DNA of 64,000 bases from Autumnicola patrickiae (GTDB lineage: Bacteria > Bacteroidota > Bacteroidia > Flavobacteriales > Flavobacteriaceae). This document shows positions 27,094-36,041 of this stretch, piece after piece. The position numbers and the translations under genes are program-made. Location of the stretch: NCBI RefSeq assembly GCF_031846525.1, contig NZ_JAVRHM010000006.1, positions 62,001-126,000 on the forward strand, given 5' to 3'. The notes under the pieces are model-generated. The model was not told the DNA's origin. It saw only the letters and a list, made by a program, of their open reading frames with translations, and did not search any database. Numbering within the stretch: the first letter of the stretch is position 1; every line of letters starts with the position of its first letter.

Positions 27094-28464
27094 TTATATT
27101 AATTCCTGATGATTCAACTTCTTATTCAGGATTAATTTTTTGCTTAATAAATTAAAGCGAATATACAACATTAAGGCCGAAGCCGTTAAGCCGGCGAGCA
27201 GTCCCAGCCAGATTCCCATGCTTCCCAACTGATCTTCTTTCCCGAAGTACCAGGAAACGGGAAAACCGATGATCCAATATGCGATAAAGCAGATAACTGT
27301 AGGAATACGAACGTCCTGAAGCCCACGTAAAGCACCTAAAATCACTACCTGCAGCCCATCACTTAGCTGAAACAAAGCAGCAACTACGAGTAATTGTGCT
27401 GCCAGTAAAACAACTTCAGCATTATCTATATAAAATGTTGGTAAGATATCCTTGAGCGCAATAAAACCAATGGCAAATACGGCTTCAATTAAAAAAACCA
27501 GCAGAAAAGTTGAAAGTGCTATCCTCCTTAACTCTTTAAACTGACTCAAACCCTTCTGATTTCCTACTCTAATCGTTGCCGTAACGCCAAGGCCAACGGC
27601 AATCATGAACGTCATGGAAGCAAGGTTAAGCGCTATCTGGTTGGCAGCCTGCGGATTTGTACCTAAAGTCCCGGCAAGGAATACTGTGGCCGTAAAAATG
27701 GCAACTTCAAAGAGCATTTGCAAAGCCGTGGGGAAACCCAAAGCAAGCAGGCGCCTGAAAATGGCAGTTTTCAGGAACTCCTTTTTTGTCCATTTAAAAT
27801 ACTCAGCGAACTTCTTCTTTTTCCGCAGGATTACCCAGATAAACCACAACATAAAAAACCTGGAAATAAGGGTGCCGATTGCAGCACCTTCCAGCTCCAA
27901 CCTTGGGAAAATCCATATTCCGTAAATAAAAAAATAATTGAAAATGATATTTACCACATTGGCAAGCAACGTAGCGTACATTGCGTACTTGGTTTGTGAA
28001 AGTCCGTCGGCAAACTGCTTAAACGCCTGGAAGATCATTAAAGGCAGCATCGAAAAAGCCACAATTTCGAGGTACGGAATTGCCAAATCCACCACTTCGG
28101 GTGGCTGATCCAGGTAGTACAAAATGGGTTTAGAAAGGAGCAGCACCAAAAAGAGCAAAATTCCGTTTATTCCGCATAGAATGATTCCGTGATGAAAATA
28201 ATTCCGACCCTTTTCGATATCCCCGGCACCATCGGCCTCTGCAATAAGCGGAGTGATGGCAAAAGAGAAGCCTATACCCAGAGAAAGTGCAATAAAAACA
28301 AGGCTGTTACCCAAAGAAACCGCTGCCAGTGGCGCCGGACCCAATTGGCCGATCATTATATTATCCACCAGACCCACCATCACATGCCCCAGCTGCCCGA
28401 GCATAACCGGAAAGGCAATTTGCAGGTTTTTTTTGAATTCGCTGGTATAATTTGAAAGGTTCAA
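27094..28464 (-). CDS. MATE-family efflux transporter (NorM type)
   Basis: A 456-residue, 12-helix multidrug and toxin extrusion transporter that exports cationic compounds in exchange for Na+ or H+. The two six-helix halves are recognisable by FPVMLGQLGHVMVGLVDNIMIGQLG at the N-terminus and GFPTALQMLFEVAIF in the second half. The start is a TTG at 28464, 18 nt after a perfect TATCTTTG box; no ATG lies between. It heads a three-gene minus-strand unit with the small acidic protein and PAP2 phosphatase. Confidence 0.93.
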   Translation of the reverse strand: MNLSNYTSEFKKNLQIAFPVMLGQLGHVMVGLVDNIMIGQLGPAPLAAVSLGNSLVFIALSLGIGFSFAITPLIAEADGAGDIEKGRNYFHHGIILCGINGILLFLVLLLSKPILYYLDQPPEVVDLAIPYLEIVAFSMLPLMIFQAFKQFADGLSQTKYAMYATLLANVVNIIFNYFFIYGIWIFPRLELEGAAIGTLISRFFMLWFIWVILRKKKKFAEYFKWTKKEFLKTAIFRRLLALGFPTALQMLFEVAIFTATVFLAGTLGTNPQAANQIALNLASMTFMIAVGLGVTATIRVGNQKGLSQFKELRRIALSTFLLVFLIEAVFAIGFIALKDILPTFYIDNAEVVLLAAQLLVVAALFQLSDGLQVVILGALRGLQDVRIPTVICFIAYWIIGFPVSWYFGKEDQLGSMGIWLGLLAGLTASALMLYIRFNLLSKKLILNKKLNHQELI

Positions 28465-28481
28465 GCCGAAAAATTTGTGTG

Positions 28482-28489
28482 CAAAGATA
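28482..28489 (-). promoter_or_regulatory. -7 box of the MATE operon (TATCTTTG)
   Basis: CAAAGATA on the plus strand, 17 nt upstream of the TTG start, implying a very short untranslated leader. Confidence 0.75.
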
Positions 28490-28566
28490 GCAGCTTTTTT
28501 CAGCTGAAAAGTGGGGAGGCTATTTATATTTATATTACTTCAAATCCCGAAGAAGCAGAAAAAATT

Positions 28567-28599
28567 AGGAGCCGAAAATGGCAATTTTCAACATTTGAG
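28567..28599 (-). repeat. Dispersed near-palindromic element
   Basis: The minus strand reads TTGAAAATTGCCATTTTCGG; GAAAAT and ATTTTC form the arms. Confidence 0.6.
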
Positions 28600-28668
28600 A
28601 TACGATGTTAAAAGTACGAGATAGAAATTAACAAGAAGTCTTTCCTCTCTTCTCTCTTCTCTAAAAAG
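28596..28668. repeat. 7-bp-period repeats between two palindromic elements
   Basis: GAGATAC, GATGTTA, AAAGTAC, GAGATAG and then TCTTTCC, TCTCTTC, TCTCTTC, TCTAAAA keep a period of seven. Confidence 0.5.
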
Positions 28669-28670
28669 TT

Positions 28671-28697
28671 AAGCTTCAAAAATGGCAATTATCGTCC
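28671..28697 (-). repeat. Dispersed near-palindromic element
   Basis: The minus strand reads GACGATAATTGCCATTTTTG, next to the consensus. Confidence 0.6.
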
Positions 28698-28726
28698 CCT
28701 TGCCCTAAAGAATGTATTTCTGTAAT

Positions 28727-30148
28727 TTACAATTTTTCTTCTACGTCTGTATTTATTCTTTTTATTCCGTAGTTATCAATGAGGTACACCAAAGAAGCCA
28801 TCGTTGCAGCGCCAAGTTCGAGTTCCCGTTTGTTCACATGTTCAAAAGTATCTGTTGCAGCGTGGTGATGGTCAAAATAGCGTTGAGAATCGGGGCGTAA
28901 GCCGGCAAGGACCACATCTCCTTGTTTTAATGGACCAACATCGGCTCCACTTCCGCCTAATTCAAAATAATGGATTAGATAAGGCTTAAAAAGTGCTTTC
29001 CAACTTTGTATTTGAGCAAATTGTGCCTCATCTGCATCAAAGGAAAAGCCTCTGGGGGTAAATCCTCCGGAATCGCTCTCCAGTGCAAAAATGTGTTTTT
29101 CATTTTTTGACTTGGCTACTTCAGCATATTTATTACCACCACGAAGTCCGTTTTCTTCATTCATAAAAAGCACTACTCTAATTGTCCTTTTCGGCTTATA
29201 ACCCATCTCCTTAAAAAGCCTGAGCACTTCCATGGATTGTACCACCCCGGCACCATCATCATGGGCGCCGTCACCAATATCCCAGGAATCCAGATGGCCT
29301 CCAACGACCATAATTTCTTCGGGATGTTCACTTCCGGTAATTTCGCCAATCACATTATAAGATTGCACATCTTCGTGTTGTTCGGAATTGAGCTTAAAAT
29401 ATAGTTGAAGGTGCTTGTTCATTTTTAAGATTCCGCTTAAATAGGCCGCATCATTGGTACTGATTGCCGCTGCAGGAATCCTTTTTGAAACCGGAGTTTC
29501 GCCATAACTCATAGATCCTGTATGCGGATAATCGTCCATTTTTAAAGTCATTGAACGCACAATCACACCTACCGCTCCAAATTTACCGGCTTCTGCAGCC
29601 CCGGAATAGCGCTGATCCACACAACCACCGTAAGCTTCAAAAGTGCTTATTAAATCCGGTCGCATTGGTCGGTTAAAAAAGACAATTTTCCCTTTAATTT
29701 GTTCTTCTCCATACCGTTCCAGGTCTTCTATTCCCTGCACTTCGATCACCCGGGCTTTTGTACCGCTGGCAGGAGTTGAAACAGAACCTCCAAGAGCTGT
29801 TATGTTAACATTCCTGGTCGTGCCGGGGGAAGTTTCTACATAAGCAAATTCTTTTGATCCACGTGTCCATTTTGGAACCATCACCGGTTGCAGCCAGACT
29901 TTGTCCAATCCAAGACTCTCCAGTTCGGCCTTTGTATATTCCACAGCCTGCTGCGCCTGATAAGAACCTGATAACCTGCCTCCTATTTTATTGGATAGAT
30001 GGTCCAGCCAATCATAACTTTTGCCGTGTAATAAGGACATGTCATAAATCTTCCGAAGCATTAAAGAGTCTTCTTGTTCATGATTATTTTGAGCAGTAAC
30101 AGGATTAATTATCAGTAAACTTAAAACAGTAAAAAATATGTTCTTCAT
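28727..30148 (-). CDS. Exported M28-family zinc peptidase
   Basis: A 473-residue exported metallopeptidase of the M28 family, resembling plasma glutamate carboxypeptidase-type aminopeptidases. A signal peptide (MKNIFFTVLSLLIINPVTAQ) opens it. A PA-type inserted domain lies around 115-230. The zinc site is visible as GGHLDSWD, DGAHDDGAG and NEENGLRGG (catalytic Glu), with further ligands in LESDSGG and a late HHHAATDTFEHV. It probably digests peptides in the periplasm or outside. A TATTTTCG promoter-like box lies 32 nt upstream. Confidence 0.9.
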   Translation of the reverse strand: MKNIFFTVLSLLIINPVTAQNNHEQEDSLMLRKIYDMSLLHGKSYDWLDHLSNKIGGRLSGSYQAQQAVEYTKAELESLGLDKVWLQPVMVPKWTRGSKEFAYVETSPGTTRNVNITALGGSVSTPASGTKARVIEVQGIEDLERYGEEQIKGKIVFFNRPMRPDLISTFEAYGGCVDQRYSGAAEAGKFGAVGVIVRSMTLKMDDYPHTGSMSYGETPVSKRIPAAAISTNDAAYLSGILKMNKHLQLYFKLNSEQHEDVQSYNVIGEITGSEHPEEIMVVGGHLDSWDIGDGAHDDGAGVVQSMEVLRLFKEMGYKPKRTIRVVLFMNEENGLRGGNKYAEVAKSKNEKHIFALESDSGGFTPRGFSFDADEAQFAQIQSWKALFKPYLIHYFELGGSGADVGPLKQGDVVLAGLRPDSQRYFDHHHAATDTFEHVNKRELELGAATMASLVYLIDNYGIKRINTDVEEKL

Positions 30149-30179
30149 CTAAAATGGCGCTTTTTTAATTATTGAATAG

Positions 30180-30187
30180 CGAAAATA
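30180..30187 (-). promoter_or_regulatory. -7-like box TATTTTCG for the M28 gene
   Basis: CGAAAATA on the plus strand; a TAnnTTCG variant 32 nt upstream of the peptidase ATG. Confidence 0.45.
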
Positions 30188-30192
30188 GGAAA

Positions 30193-31071
30193 TTATTCTT
30201 TTTCCAGCTGTTGCCTGTAATCTTCCAGATTTTTTAAAAATTCCGGTGGCAGACTTGGCTCCTGAACATCTTCATACTTCAGAAGTTTATCCAGCATAAT
30301 TTTAGCAACCAAATAACGTGCCGTTGGTTTGCTATCTGCAGGAATCACATACCAGGGCGCATTTTCCCGTGAAGTCTTATTCATCGCCTCTTCATAACAA
30401 TTCCTGTATTTGTTCCATACCTTTCTTTCTTCAAGGTCGCCGGGAGAAAATTTCCAGTTTTTATTGGGCTTCCTCAATCTTCTTAAAAGCCTTTGCCGCT
30501 GTTCTTCTTTTGAAATATTCAGAAAAAATTTGAAAATAATAGTTCCATTTTGGGCAACATGTTCTTCAAAATTACGAATTGTTTTGTACCGTTCTTCCCA
30601 AAAATCCTTGTCTATATCATACACTGAATTAATACCCGGAAGGCGTTCTTTAAGAATATATTCGGGATGGACTTTAGTTATTAATACATTTTCGTAATGC
30701 GTACGATTAAAAACGCCAAATTTCCCCCTTTCGGGTAGTGCACAATAATGCCGCCATAAAAAATCATGTTTTAATTCTTTGGAAGTTGGTGTTTTAAAAC
30801 TATGTACCACCACACCCCGGCTATTAAAGCCTTTAAAAACTTCGCGAATAAGGCTATCTTTACCAGAAGTGTCCATTCCCTGTAGGCATACCAGTACAGA
30901 ATATTTGTTATGTGCATATAATTTATCCTGCCAGTCTGCCAATTTTCTCCTTGTCTGTTTAAGCTCTTTCTTAACCTCCTCCTCACCGGCTCCCATGTTT
31001 AGGGATGTAGGAAGTTTTTCCAGTTTTACGGGTTCTGTTATTTTTAATTTTTGCAGGTCTATTTCTTTCAT
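30193..31071 (-). CDS. Polyphosphate kinase 2 family protein (class III-like)
   Basis: A 292-residue PPK2-family nucleotide phosphotransferase that uses polyphosphate to phosphorylate AMP, ADP or other NMPs/NDPs. Walker A is GMDTSGKDS (residues 65-73), preceded by a helical lid-forming N-terminus. The Walker B region reads GVFNRTHYENVL, the FNRxHYE form typical of class III enzymes that take both AMP and ADP; classes I and II have FDRSWYN. Length fits the single-domain type. Class assignment is by motif only. It is likely monocistronic. Confidence 0.88.
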   Translation of the reverse strand: MKEIDLQKLKITEPVKLEKLPTSLNMGAGEEEVKKELKQTRRKLADWQDKLYAHNKYSVLVCLQGMDTSGKDSLIREVFKGFNSRGVVVHSFKTPTSKELKHDFLWRHYCALPERGKFGVFNRTHYENVLITKVHPEYILKERLPGINSVYDIDKDFWEERYKTIRNFEEHVAQNGTIIFKFFLNISKEEQRQRLLRRLRKPNKNWKFSPGDLEERKVWNKYRNCYEEAMNKTSRENAPWYVIPADSKPTARYLVAKIMLDKLLKYEDVQEPSLPPEFLKNLEDYRQQLEKE

Positions 31072-31124
31072 TTTACAAATATTGGATTACCTAAATATAC
31101 AATCTTTAAAAGACTAATTTTTTT

Positions 31125-31132
31125 TATCTTCG
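31125..31132 (+). promoter_or_regulatory. -7-like box TATCTTCG
   Basis: A TAnnTTCG variant 18 nt upstream of the TTG start at 31151; supports that start. Confidence 0.5.
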
Positions 31133-31150
31133 CTGCTAAACATTCGCAGC

Positions 31151-31762
31151 TTGAACAACGAAGAAAAAGAGGAGATCATCGGGAAGGTTAGTACGCTCTT
31201 AAAAGAGATTCCTTCTTCTATGGATATTGTGAGAAAAGGCCCTGGCAGAGATAGACGGTTTCGATATCTCGCTACTCATATGGTCGAAAAAGCAATAGAA
31301 AAAGATGCTTTAGTAATTTCTGAAAACCGCAAAGGAATTGCTATTCTTTTTAAAACAAGCAAGCAGGAAGAATCCTTCTGGAAAGATTTGTGGCCGGAAT
31401 TAAAACTGGTTTGGAACGTTACGGGAATAGCGAATGCGTACCAGATTGTAAAAAACCAGAATTATATCAAAAAGCAGCGGCCACAGCAGGGCGAATATCT
31501 TTACTGCTGGTTTTGGGGCATCCTTTCTGATTCCCGCGGTGCTGATACACAGGTAGGAAAATCTATGAAAGATGAATTTTACCGCCAGGCAAGGGAATAT
31601 AAAATTCCGTTATATGCCGAAACCAGGCATAGGAAAAATGCCCTGGTTTACCAGCGATTTGGGTTTGAACTTTTTCACACCTGGGACCACCCCAGCGGTG
31701 ATACTATGTACTTCTTAAGATATGTTCCCGATAACGTTAAATCTACACCCGTAAGTTCTTAA
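31151..31762 (+). CDS. GNAT-like acetyltransferase
   Basis: A 203-residue protein of the group often annotated as GNAT N-acetyltransferase in Flavobacteriaceae. The N-terminal half is helical; the C-terminal half has the expected order: a strand (YLYCWFWGILSDSRG), a helix in the place of the acetyl-CoA loop (VGKSMKDEFYRQAREY), the strand IPLYAETR and the closing NALVYQRFGFELFHTW, which matches the GNAT beta5-alpha4 ending. The classical Q/RxxGxG/A loop is weak. The start is TTG, supported by the box at 31125. It overlaps the convergent regulator gene by 4 nt. The substrate is unknown. Confidence 0.75.
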   Translation: MNNEEKEEIIGKVSTLLKEIPSSMDIVRKGPGRDRRFRYLATHMVEKAIEKDALVISENRKGIAILFKTSKQEESFWKDLWPELKLVWNVTGIANAYQIVKNQNYIKKQRPQQGEYLYCWFWGILSDSRGADTQVGKSMKDEFYRQAREYKIPLYAETRHRKNALVYQRFGFELFHTWDHPSGDTMYFLRYVPDNVKSTPVSS

Positions 31763-32925
31763 AACTTACTGGCAAATAATTTTACATCTTCTGCTGTAAC
31801 TTTTTCACCGCCCAGGATGATTAGCCGTTCTACAACGTTTCTAAGTTCCCGCACATTACCACGCCAGTCATATTCCTTGAGAATTTCCAGCGCTTCATCT
31901 GTAAACTCCTTTTTATTACTTCCGTGGTCACTGGCAATTTTTTCTGTAAAATGATCCACCAGCAACGGAATATCTTCTTTCCGGTCATTTAACGCAGGTA
32001 CCTGGATGAGAATAACGGCAAGGCGGTGGTACAAATCTTCCCTGAAATTATTTTTCTCAATTTCTGCTTTCAGATCTTTATTGGTTGCAGCTACCACCCG
32101 CACATCTACTTTTATATCTTTGTCACTACCAACCCGGGAAATCCTATTTTCCTGAAGTGCCCTTAACACCTTTGCCTGGGCAGAAAGGCTCATATCCCCA
32201 ATTTCATCCAGAAAAATAGTACCACCATTGGCAGCTTCAAATTTACCGGCCCTGTCTTTGTTGGCTGAAGTAAAAGCCCCTTTTACATGTCCAAAAAGCT
32301 CACTCTCAATTAATTCTGAAGGAATTGCAGCACAATTTACTTCTACCATTGGGTTTTTAGAGCGATCGCTTTTTTGATGCAGCCAGTGGGCAACCAATTC
32401 TTTTCCTGTACCGTTAGGTCCGGTGATTAGAACCCGCGCATCTGTATGTGCAACTTTTTCTATGAGCTCTTTTATCCGCACGATAGCTTCAGATTCACCA
32501 ATCATTTCGTAGTTCTTACTCACCTTCTTCTTAAGACGGGAATTTTCTACCACAAGTTCTTTTCTATCCAGCGCATTACGAACGGTATTAAGAAGACGGT
32601 TTAAATCTGGCGGTTTGGAAATATAATCGAAAGCCCCCATTCTCATGGTATTTACCGCCGTATCTAGATCCCCATGCCCCGAAATCATGACGAAAGGAAT
32701 TTCAGGTTTTAATTTTTTTGTAGCCTCCAGAACCTCAACCCCGTCCATTTTTGGCATTTTAATATCACAAAGGACCAGGTCGAAATCTTCATCTTTAATC
32801 TTCTCCATTCCTTCTAATCCATCTGCAGCCTCTTCTACTGAATAGTTTTTATTTTCTTCAGAAAGAATCTTTACAAGAACCCTTCTTATCGCTGCTTCGT
32901 CTTCTATTAATAAAATTTTCGCCAT
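31759..32925 (-). CDS. Sigma-54-type response regulator without a DNA-binding domain
   Basis: A 388-residue NtrC-family protein. The receiver domain has the acidic pair E8-D9, phosphoacceptor D54 (LVLCDIKMPKMDG), S82 and K104. The AAA+ domain has Walker A GPNGTGKE (168-175), the sigma-54 contact loop as GAFTSA (215-220) where most activators have GAFTGA, and Walker B GGTIFLDE. The protein ends at VTAEDVKLFASKF right after the AAA+ lid, so the usual Fis-type helix-turn-helix is missing. It may act on sigma-54 from solution or through a partner. It is the last gene of a five-gene operon; its start overlaps the DUF6268 stop (TAATG). No histidine kinase is adjacent. Confidence 0.92.
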   Translation of the reverse strand: MAKILLIEDEAAIRRVLVKILSEENKNYSVEEAADGLEGMEKIKDEDFDLVLCDIKMPKMDGVEVLEATKKLKPEIPFVMISGHGDLDTAVNTMRMGAFDYISKPPDLNRLLNTVRNALDRKELVVENSRLKKKVSKNYEMIGESEAIVRIKELIEKVAHTDARVLITGPNGTGKELVAHWLHQKSDRSKNPMVEVNCAAIPSELIESELFGHVKGAFTSANKDRAGKFEAANGGTIFLDEIGDMSLSAQAKVLRALQENRISRVGSDKDIKVDVRVVAATNKDLKAEIEKNNFREDLYHRLAVILIQVPALNDRKEDIPLLVDHFTEKIASDHGSNKKEFTDEALEILKEYDWRGNVRELRNVVERLIILGGEKVTAEDVKLFASKF

Positions 32926-33833
32926 TACAGTATACTGAATTTTAATCCGCCTCGTGAGTAAAATGTGTTGGTGTCGTTGATCGTAAGGACATCATCCATA
33001 TTCGAATCCCGAAAACGTATATCGTTAATTAAAGTGTAACCGGCATAAACATAAAATGATAAATGCTCGGTAAAATTATATTCATAACCCAAACCGCTTA
33101 GCAGAATTGTCATCGACATATTCTCTGCAATAGCGTCCCGGCTATGATTGTTCCTTGGTGTGACATCAAAATTTTCCTGTACATTTGCAAAAAAGCCATC
33201 CAGAGTGACAAAAGCCTGCAAAGTACTTTTTTCACTTATAGAATAACGCAGATTACTTTTTGGTACACCCACAGAATATGACCAGTCCGGACTAAATTCC
33301 TTATAATAATTTATTACTGGTAAAGGAAAAGGAAAACCTCTTGTAGTAGAGTAATTTACCCCCAGAATTAAACGCCAGGGCTTTTCAATTTCTTCGCCAT
33401 TTTTTACTTTAATAAAGAATATTGCCCCGTCATAGATTAAATCATCATTAGCTATTATCCCCCGGGAAAAATTGGATGCTATTTTTAAACCTGTTTGTGC
33501 TCCAAACCTCCAGTCGTTTTTCATCTTAAAAGTATAAGCCAGACTGGCAGTAAAAGATTGGAATCTATCCAAATCTCCCGTCTCAAAAAGTTCCGGATCG
33601 TCGTACTTGAAATTTACATTCCTGTATTCTATCCCTGGAACAAGGTAAGACCCTTCTTTGTTAAGCTCTATAGGGTAATTAAAAAAGGTCCTGAACCTTC
33701 TAAAGGAGTTGTCAGACTCCCGCTGCGGAAAATAGGTATACTCTACTCTTGCCAGATCGGTGACCTGTGCTCCTGTTTGTCCAAAAAACAGCAGACCAAA
33801 TACTAAAAAAAGAAATTTAATTGCTTTCTTCAT
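32925..33833 (-). CDS. DUF6268 family outer-membrane beta-barrel protein
   Basis: A 302-residue exported protein with a signal peptide (MKKAIKFLFLVFGLLFFGQ, cleaved near TGAQ) and a series of amphipathic strands ending in an aromatic/hydrophobic C-terminus (YSRGGLKFSIL) as expected for an outer-membrane barrel. It matches the DUF6268 group. The ATG at 33833 is chosen for the signal peptide. The first 17 nt overlap the end of the MscS gene, and its stop overlaps the regulator start, so all are coupled. The role is unknown. Confidence 0.75.
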   Translation of the reverse strand: MKKAIKFLFLVFGLLFFGQTGAQVTDLARVEYTYFPQRESDNSFRRFRTFFNYPIELNKEGSYLVPGIEYRNVNFKYDDPELFETGDLDRFQSFTASLAYTFKMKNDWRFGAQTGLKIASNFSRGIIANDDLIYDGAIFFIKVKNGEEIEKPWRLILGVNYSTTRGFPFPLPVINYYKEFSPDWSYSVGVPKSNLRYSISEKSTLQAFVTLDGFFANVQENFDVTPRNNHSRDAIAENMSMTILLSGLGYEYNFTEHLSFYVYAGYTLINDIRFRDSNMDDVLTINDTNTFYSRGGLKFSIL

Positions 33834-34740
33834 TACCTGTAGGTTTGTTCTGTGGATAAAACATATGCACATCCCTTTGCGGAAAAGGAATAGTAATATT
33901 ATTTAACCTAAATTTCTTATCAATATTGAACCTTAACGCACTTTTAACTTTAGGGTCTACAAAACTATCGGTAATATAAAAATGAAGTGCAAACATTAAA
34001 GCCGAATCACCAAAATCCTCAAAGAGAACAAAAGGTTCAGGCTTTTTTAATATTCCTTTTTGCTCCTTTGCGCATTCCAAAAGGACCTGTCTTACTTTTT
34101 CTGTATCGCTACCATAAGCCACCCCAACTTTTACTGCTTCCCGGGTTGTCTTATGGTTTTGTGTGTAATTATACAGCGTGTCACTAATAAATTTATGATT
34201 GGGAATTATCATAACTTTATCATCCCTGGTTAAAGCGCGGGTGGTCCTGAGCTTTATTTGAAAGACGCGACCGACACGGCCGTCCATCTCTATGACATCA
34301 CCAACCAGAAGGGATTTATCTATAATTATAAATATACCCCCTATTATATCCTGAAATAATTCCTGAAGGGCAAGACCAAGACCAACAAACAGCACGGCAG
34401 AAGCAGTAAGGAGAAGAGTGATATCAATCCCCGCTGTACTTAGGGTGATAAGGATTACCGTAAGGTATACAATGTACTTAATAAATTTGAAGACGCTCAC
34501 AAACTTCATCTGGTCCTCAACTATCAACTTGCTGCTAATAAATGACCGCAGTAAACGCAGTACAATACTGGTGATAATAAAAACAAAGATTACAAGCAGG
34601 ACGAGACCTATAGTAATTTCTATAATAGAACCGTCTTTTACCTCATAGGAAATAAGGACATAATTCCATATATCTTTAATAGCCCCCCAGATATCCTGTT
34701 CGATTATTTCTGATATTTGTTCTCTTGTTCCTTCCTGCAT
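33817..34740 (-). CDS. MscS-family mechanosensitive channel
   Basis: A 307-residue small-conductance mechanosensitive channel. Three membrane helices (about residues 40-62, 82-104, 108-130) are followed by the pore-lining helix TM3 (VLFVGLGLALQELFQDIIGGIFI; Gly/Ala-spaced) and the beta domain (VGDVIEMDGRVGRVFQIKLRTT, IIPNHKF), then the alpha/beta cytoplasmic cage. It would release solutes under hypo-osmotic stress. It lies 2 bp downstream of the ABC permease gene and overlaps the DUF6268 gene, which suggests a shared envelope-stress role. Confidence 0.93.
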   Translation of the reverse strand: MQEGTREQISEIIEQDIWGAIKDIWNYVLISYEVKDGSIIEITIGLVLLVIFVFIITSIVLRLLRSFISSKLIVEDQMKFVSVFKFIKYIVYLTVILITLSTAGIDITLLLTASAVLFVGLGLALQELFQDIIGGIFIIIDKSLLVGDVIEMDGRVGRVFQIKLRTTRALTRDDKVMIIPNHKFISDTLYNYTQNHKTTREAVKVGVAYGSDTEKVRQVLLECAKEQKGILKKPEPFVLFEDFGDSALMFALHFYITDSFVDPKVKSALRFNIDKKFRLNNITIPFPQRDVHMFYPQNKPTGNEESN

Positions 34741-34742
34741 TT

Positions 34743-36041
34743 TTAATATTTAAGCCATTTGTAAAGCTCCTTATAACTTGCTTTTTTACCATACATAAGG
34801 ATCCCGACCCTGTAAATTTTGGCTGCAATCCAAACTACCGCAAAATTTGTGGCAAGTAAAATTGCTATTGAAATTGCCAATTCCCACCAGGGTACATCAA
34901 AAGGGATACGCATAAGCATCACAATTGGTGAAGTTAACGGAATCATAGAAAATATTGTGGAAACAGTACCATGAGGATTTTCTATAACTGCAAAGAACCC
35001 CACATAAATTCCCAGCATTAGCGGTAAAATTACCGGAAACATAAACTGCTGTGTATCGGTTTCACTATCTACAGCTGCTCCTATAGCAGCATAAATTGCA
35101 CTGTATAGAAAATATCCGGCAATAAAATAAATCAGGAAGTAGATAAGAAGGCTTAGGATGGGAAGGTTAACCACATCCACTATCAGCTGCTGAATTTCAG
35201 GTTGGACCATCTGCTCCATTTGTGCTTGTGCGGGTGATTCTATAATAAAAGGATCTATACCAAAGAAGAGGGAAAGAACAGCAAGCAAAATACCTCCCAC
35301 AATAACCCAAATTGAAAATTGTGTGATGCCAGCCAAAGAAGTACCTATTACTTTCCCCAACATTAGATGTATGGGTTTTACTGAAGATACTATAATTTCA
35401 ATGATACGATTGGTTTTTTCTTCAATCACACTGCGCATCACCATATTTCCATAGATAATGATAAACATCATAAGCAAATAACCAGCTGCTGCACCAAAAA
35501 ACATCTTAATATAATTAGACATTTTGGAGCTTCTTTCTCCTGAAAAATTCTGGATCTGCACATTTACCTGCGCCCTTGCAGCTTCTATCTGGGAGATATC
35601 TATCCCGCGATCCCGTAGTTCCTGATCTGTAAGTTTATCTGCTATTATCTTTTCTATATTTTGCAGCATCCCCATACCAGGCGATTCCTTACCATAGAAA
35701 CGTACTGCCCCAGCTATGTTACTATCATCAATTTCTTCAGGAATATAAATTAATCCGTAATATTCCTGATCCAGGATCATATTTTTGGCTGCTTCAAGAT
35801 CTTTGGAAGAATAATCCAAATATTGAACCTGCTCATCATCCTGAAATTCATTAATAAATTCCCCGCTTTTGTCATGGATCCCAATAATTCGTTGTTCACT
35901 GCTGTTGAGCATACTTAAATAGCCAATCAGCAGGATCATTCCTACCAGGATCAGCGGACTTAGAAAAGTCATTACAATAAATGTTCTGTTCCTGACCCGC
36001 GCGAGATATTCACGCTGAATAATAAGCTTCAGATTACGCAT
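34743..36041 (-). CDS. ABC-2 type transporter permease (NatB-like)
   Basis: A 432-residue permease. One N-terminal helix (about 20-45) is followed by a large periplasmic loop (about 46-175) and five further helices, the layout of NatB/YhaP-type ABC-2 exporters. The cytoplasmic element VIEEKTNRIIEIIVSSVKPIHLMLGKVIG is the conserved coupling region. Its start overlaps the ATPase gene by 8 nt, so the pair is a complete exporter. Na+ export or antimicrobial peptide efflux are known for relatives; the substrate here is unknown. Confidence 0.92.
   Translation of the reverse strand: MRNLKLIIQREYLARVRNRTFIVMTFLSPLILVGMILLIGYLSMLNSSEQRIIGIHDKSGEFINEFQDDEQVQYLDYSSKDLEAAKNMILDQEYYGLIYIPEEIDDSNIAGAVRFYGKESPGMGMLQNIEKIIADKLTDQELRDRGIDISQIEAARAQVNVQIQNFSGERSSKMSNYIKMFFGAAAGYLLMMFIIIYGNMVMRSVIEEKTNRIIEIIVSSVKPIHLMLGKVIGTSLAGITQFSIWVIVGGILLAVLSLFFGIDPFIIESPAQAQMEQMVQPEIQQLIVDVVNLPILSLLIYFLIYFIAGYFLYSAIYAAIGAAVDSETDTQQFMFPVILPLMLGIYVGFFAVIENPHGTVSTIFSMIPLTSPIVMLMRIPFDVPWWELAISIAILLATNFAVVWIAAKIYRVGILMYGKKASYKELYKWLKY

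Noticed and set aside
27754..27775. CCTGAAAA...TTTTCAGG palindrome inside the MATE gene
   Set aside because: It encodes a segment of normal length just before a conserved helix; the likeness to the element is probably chance.
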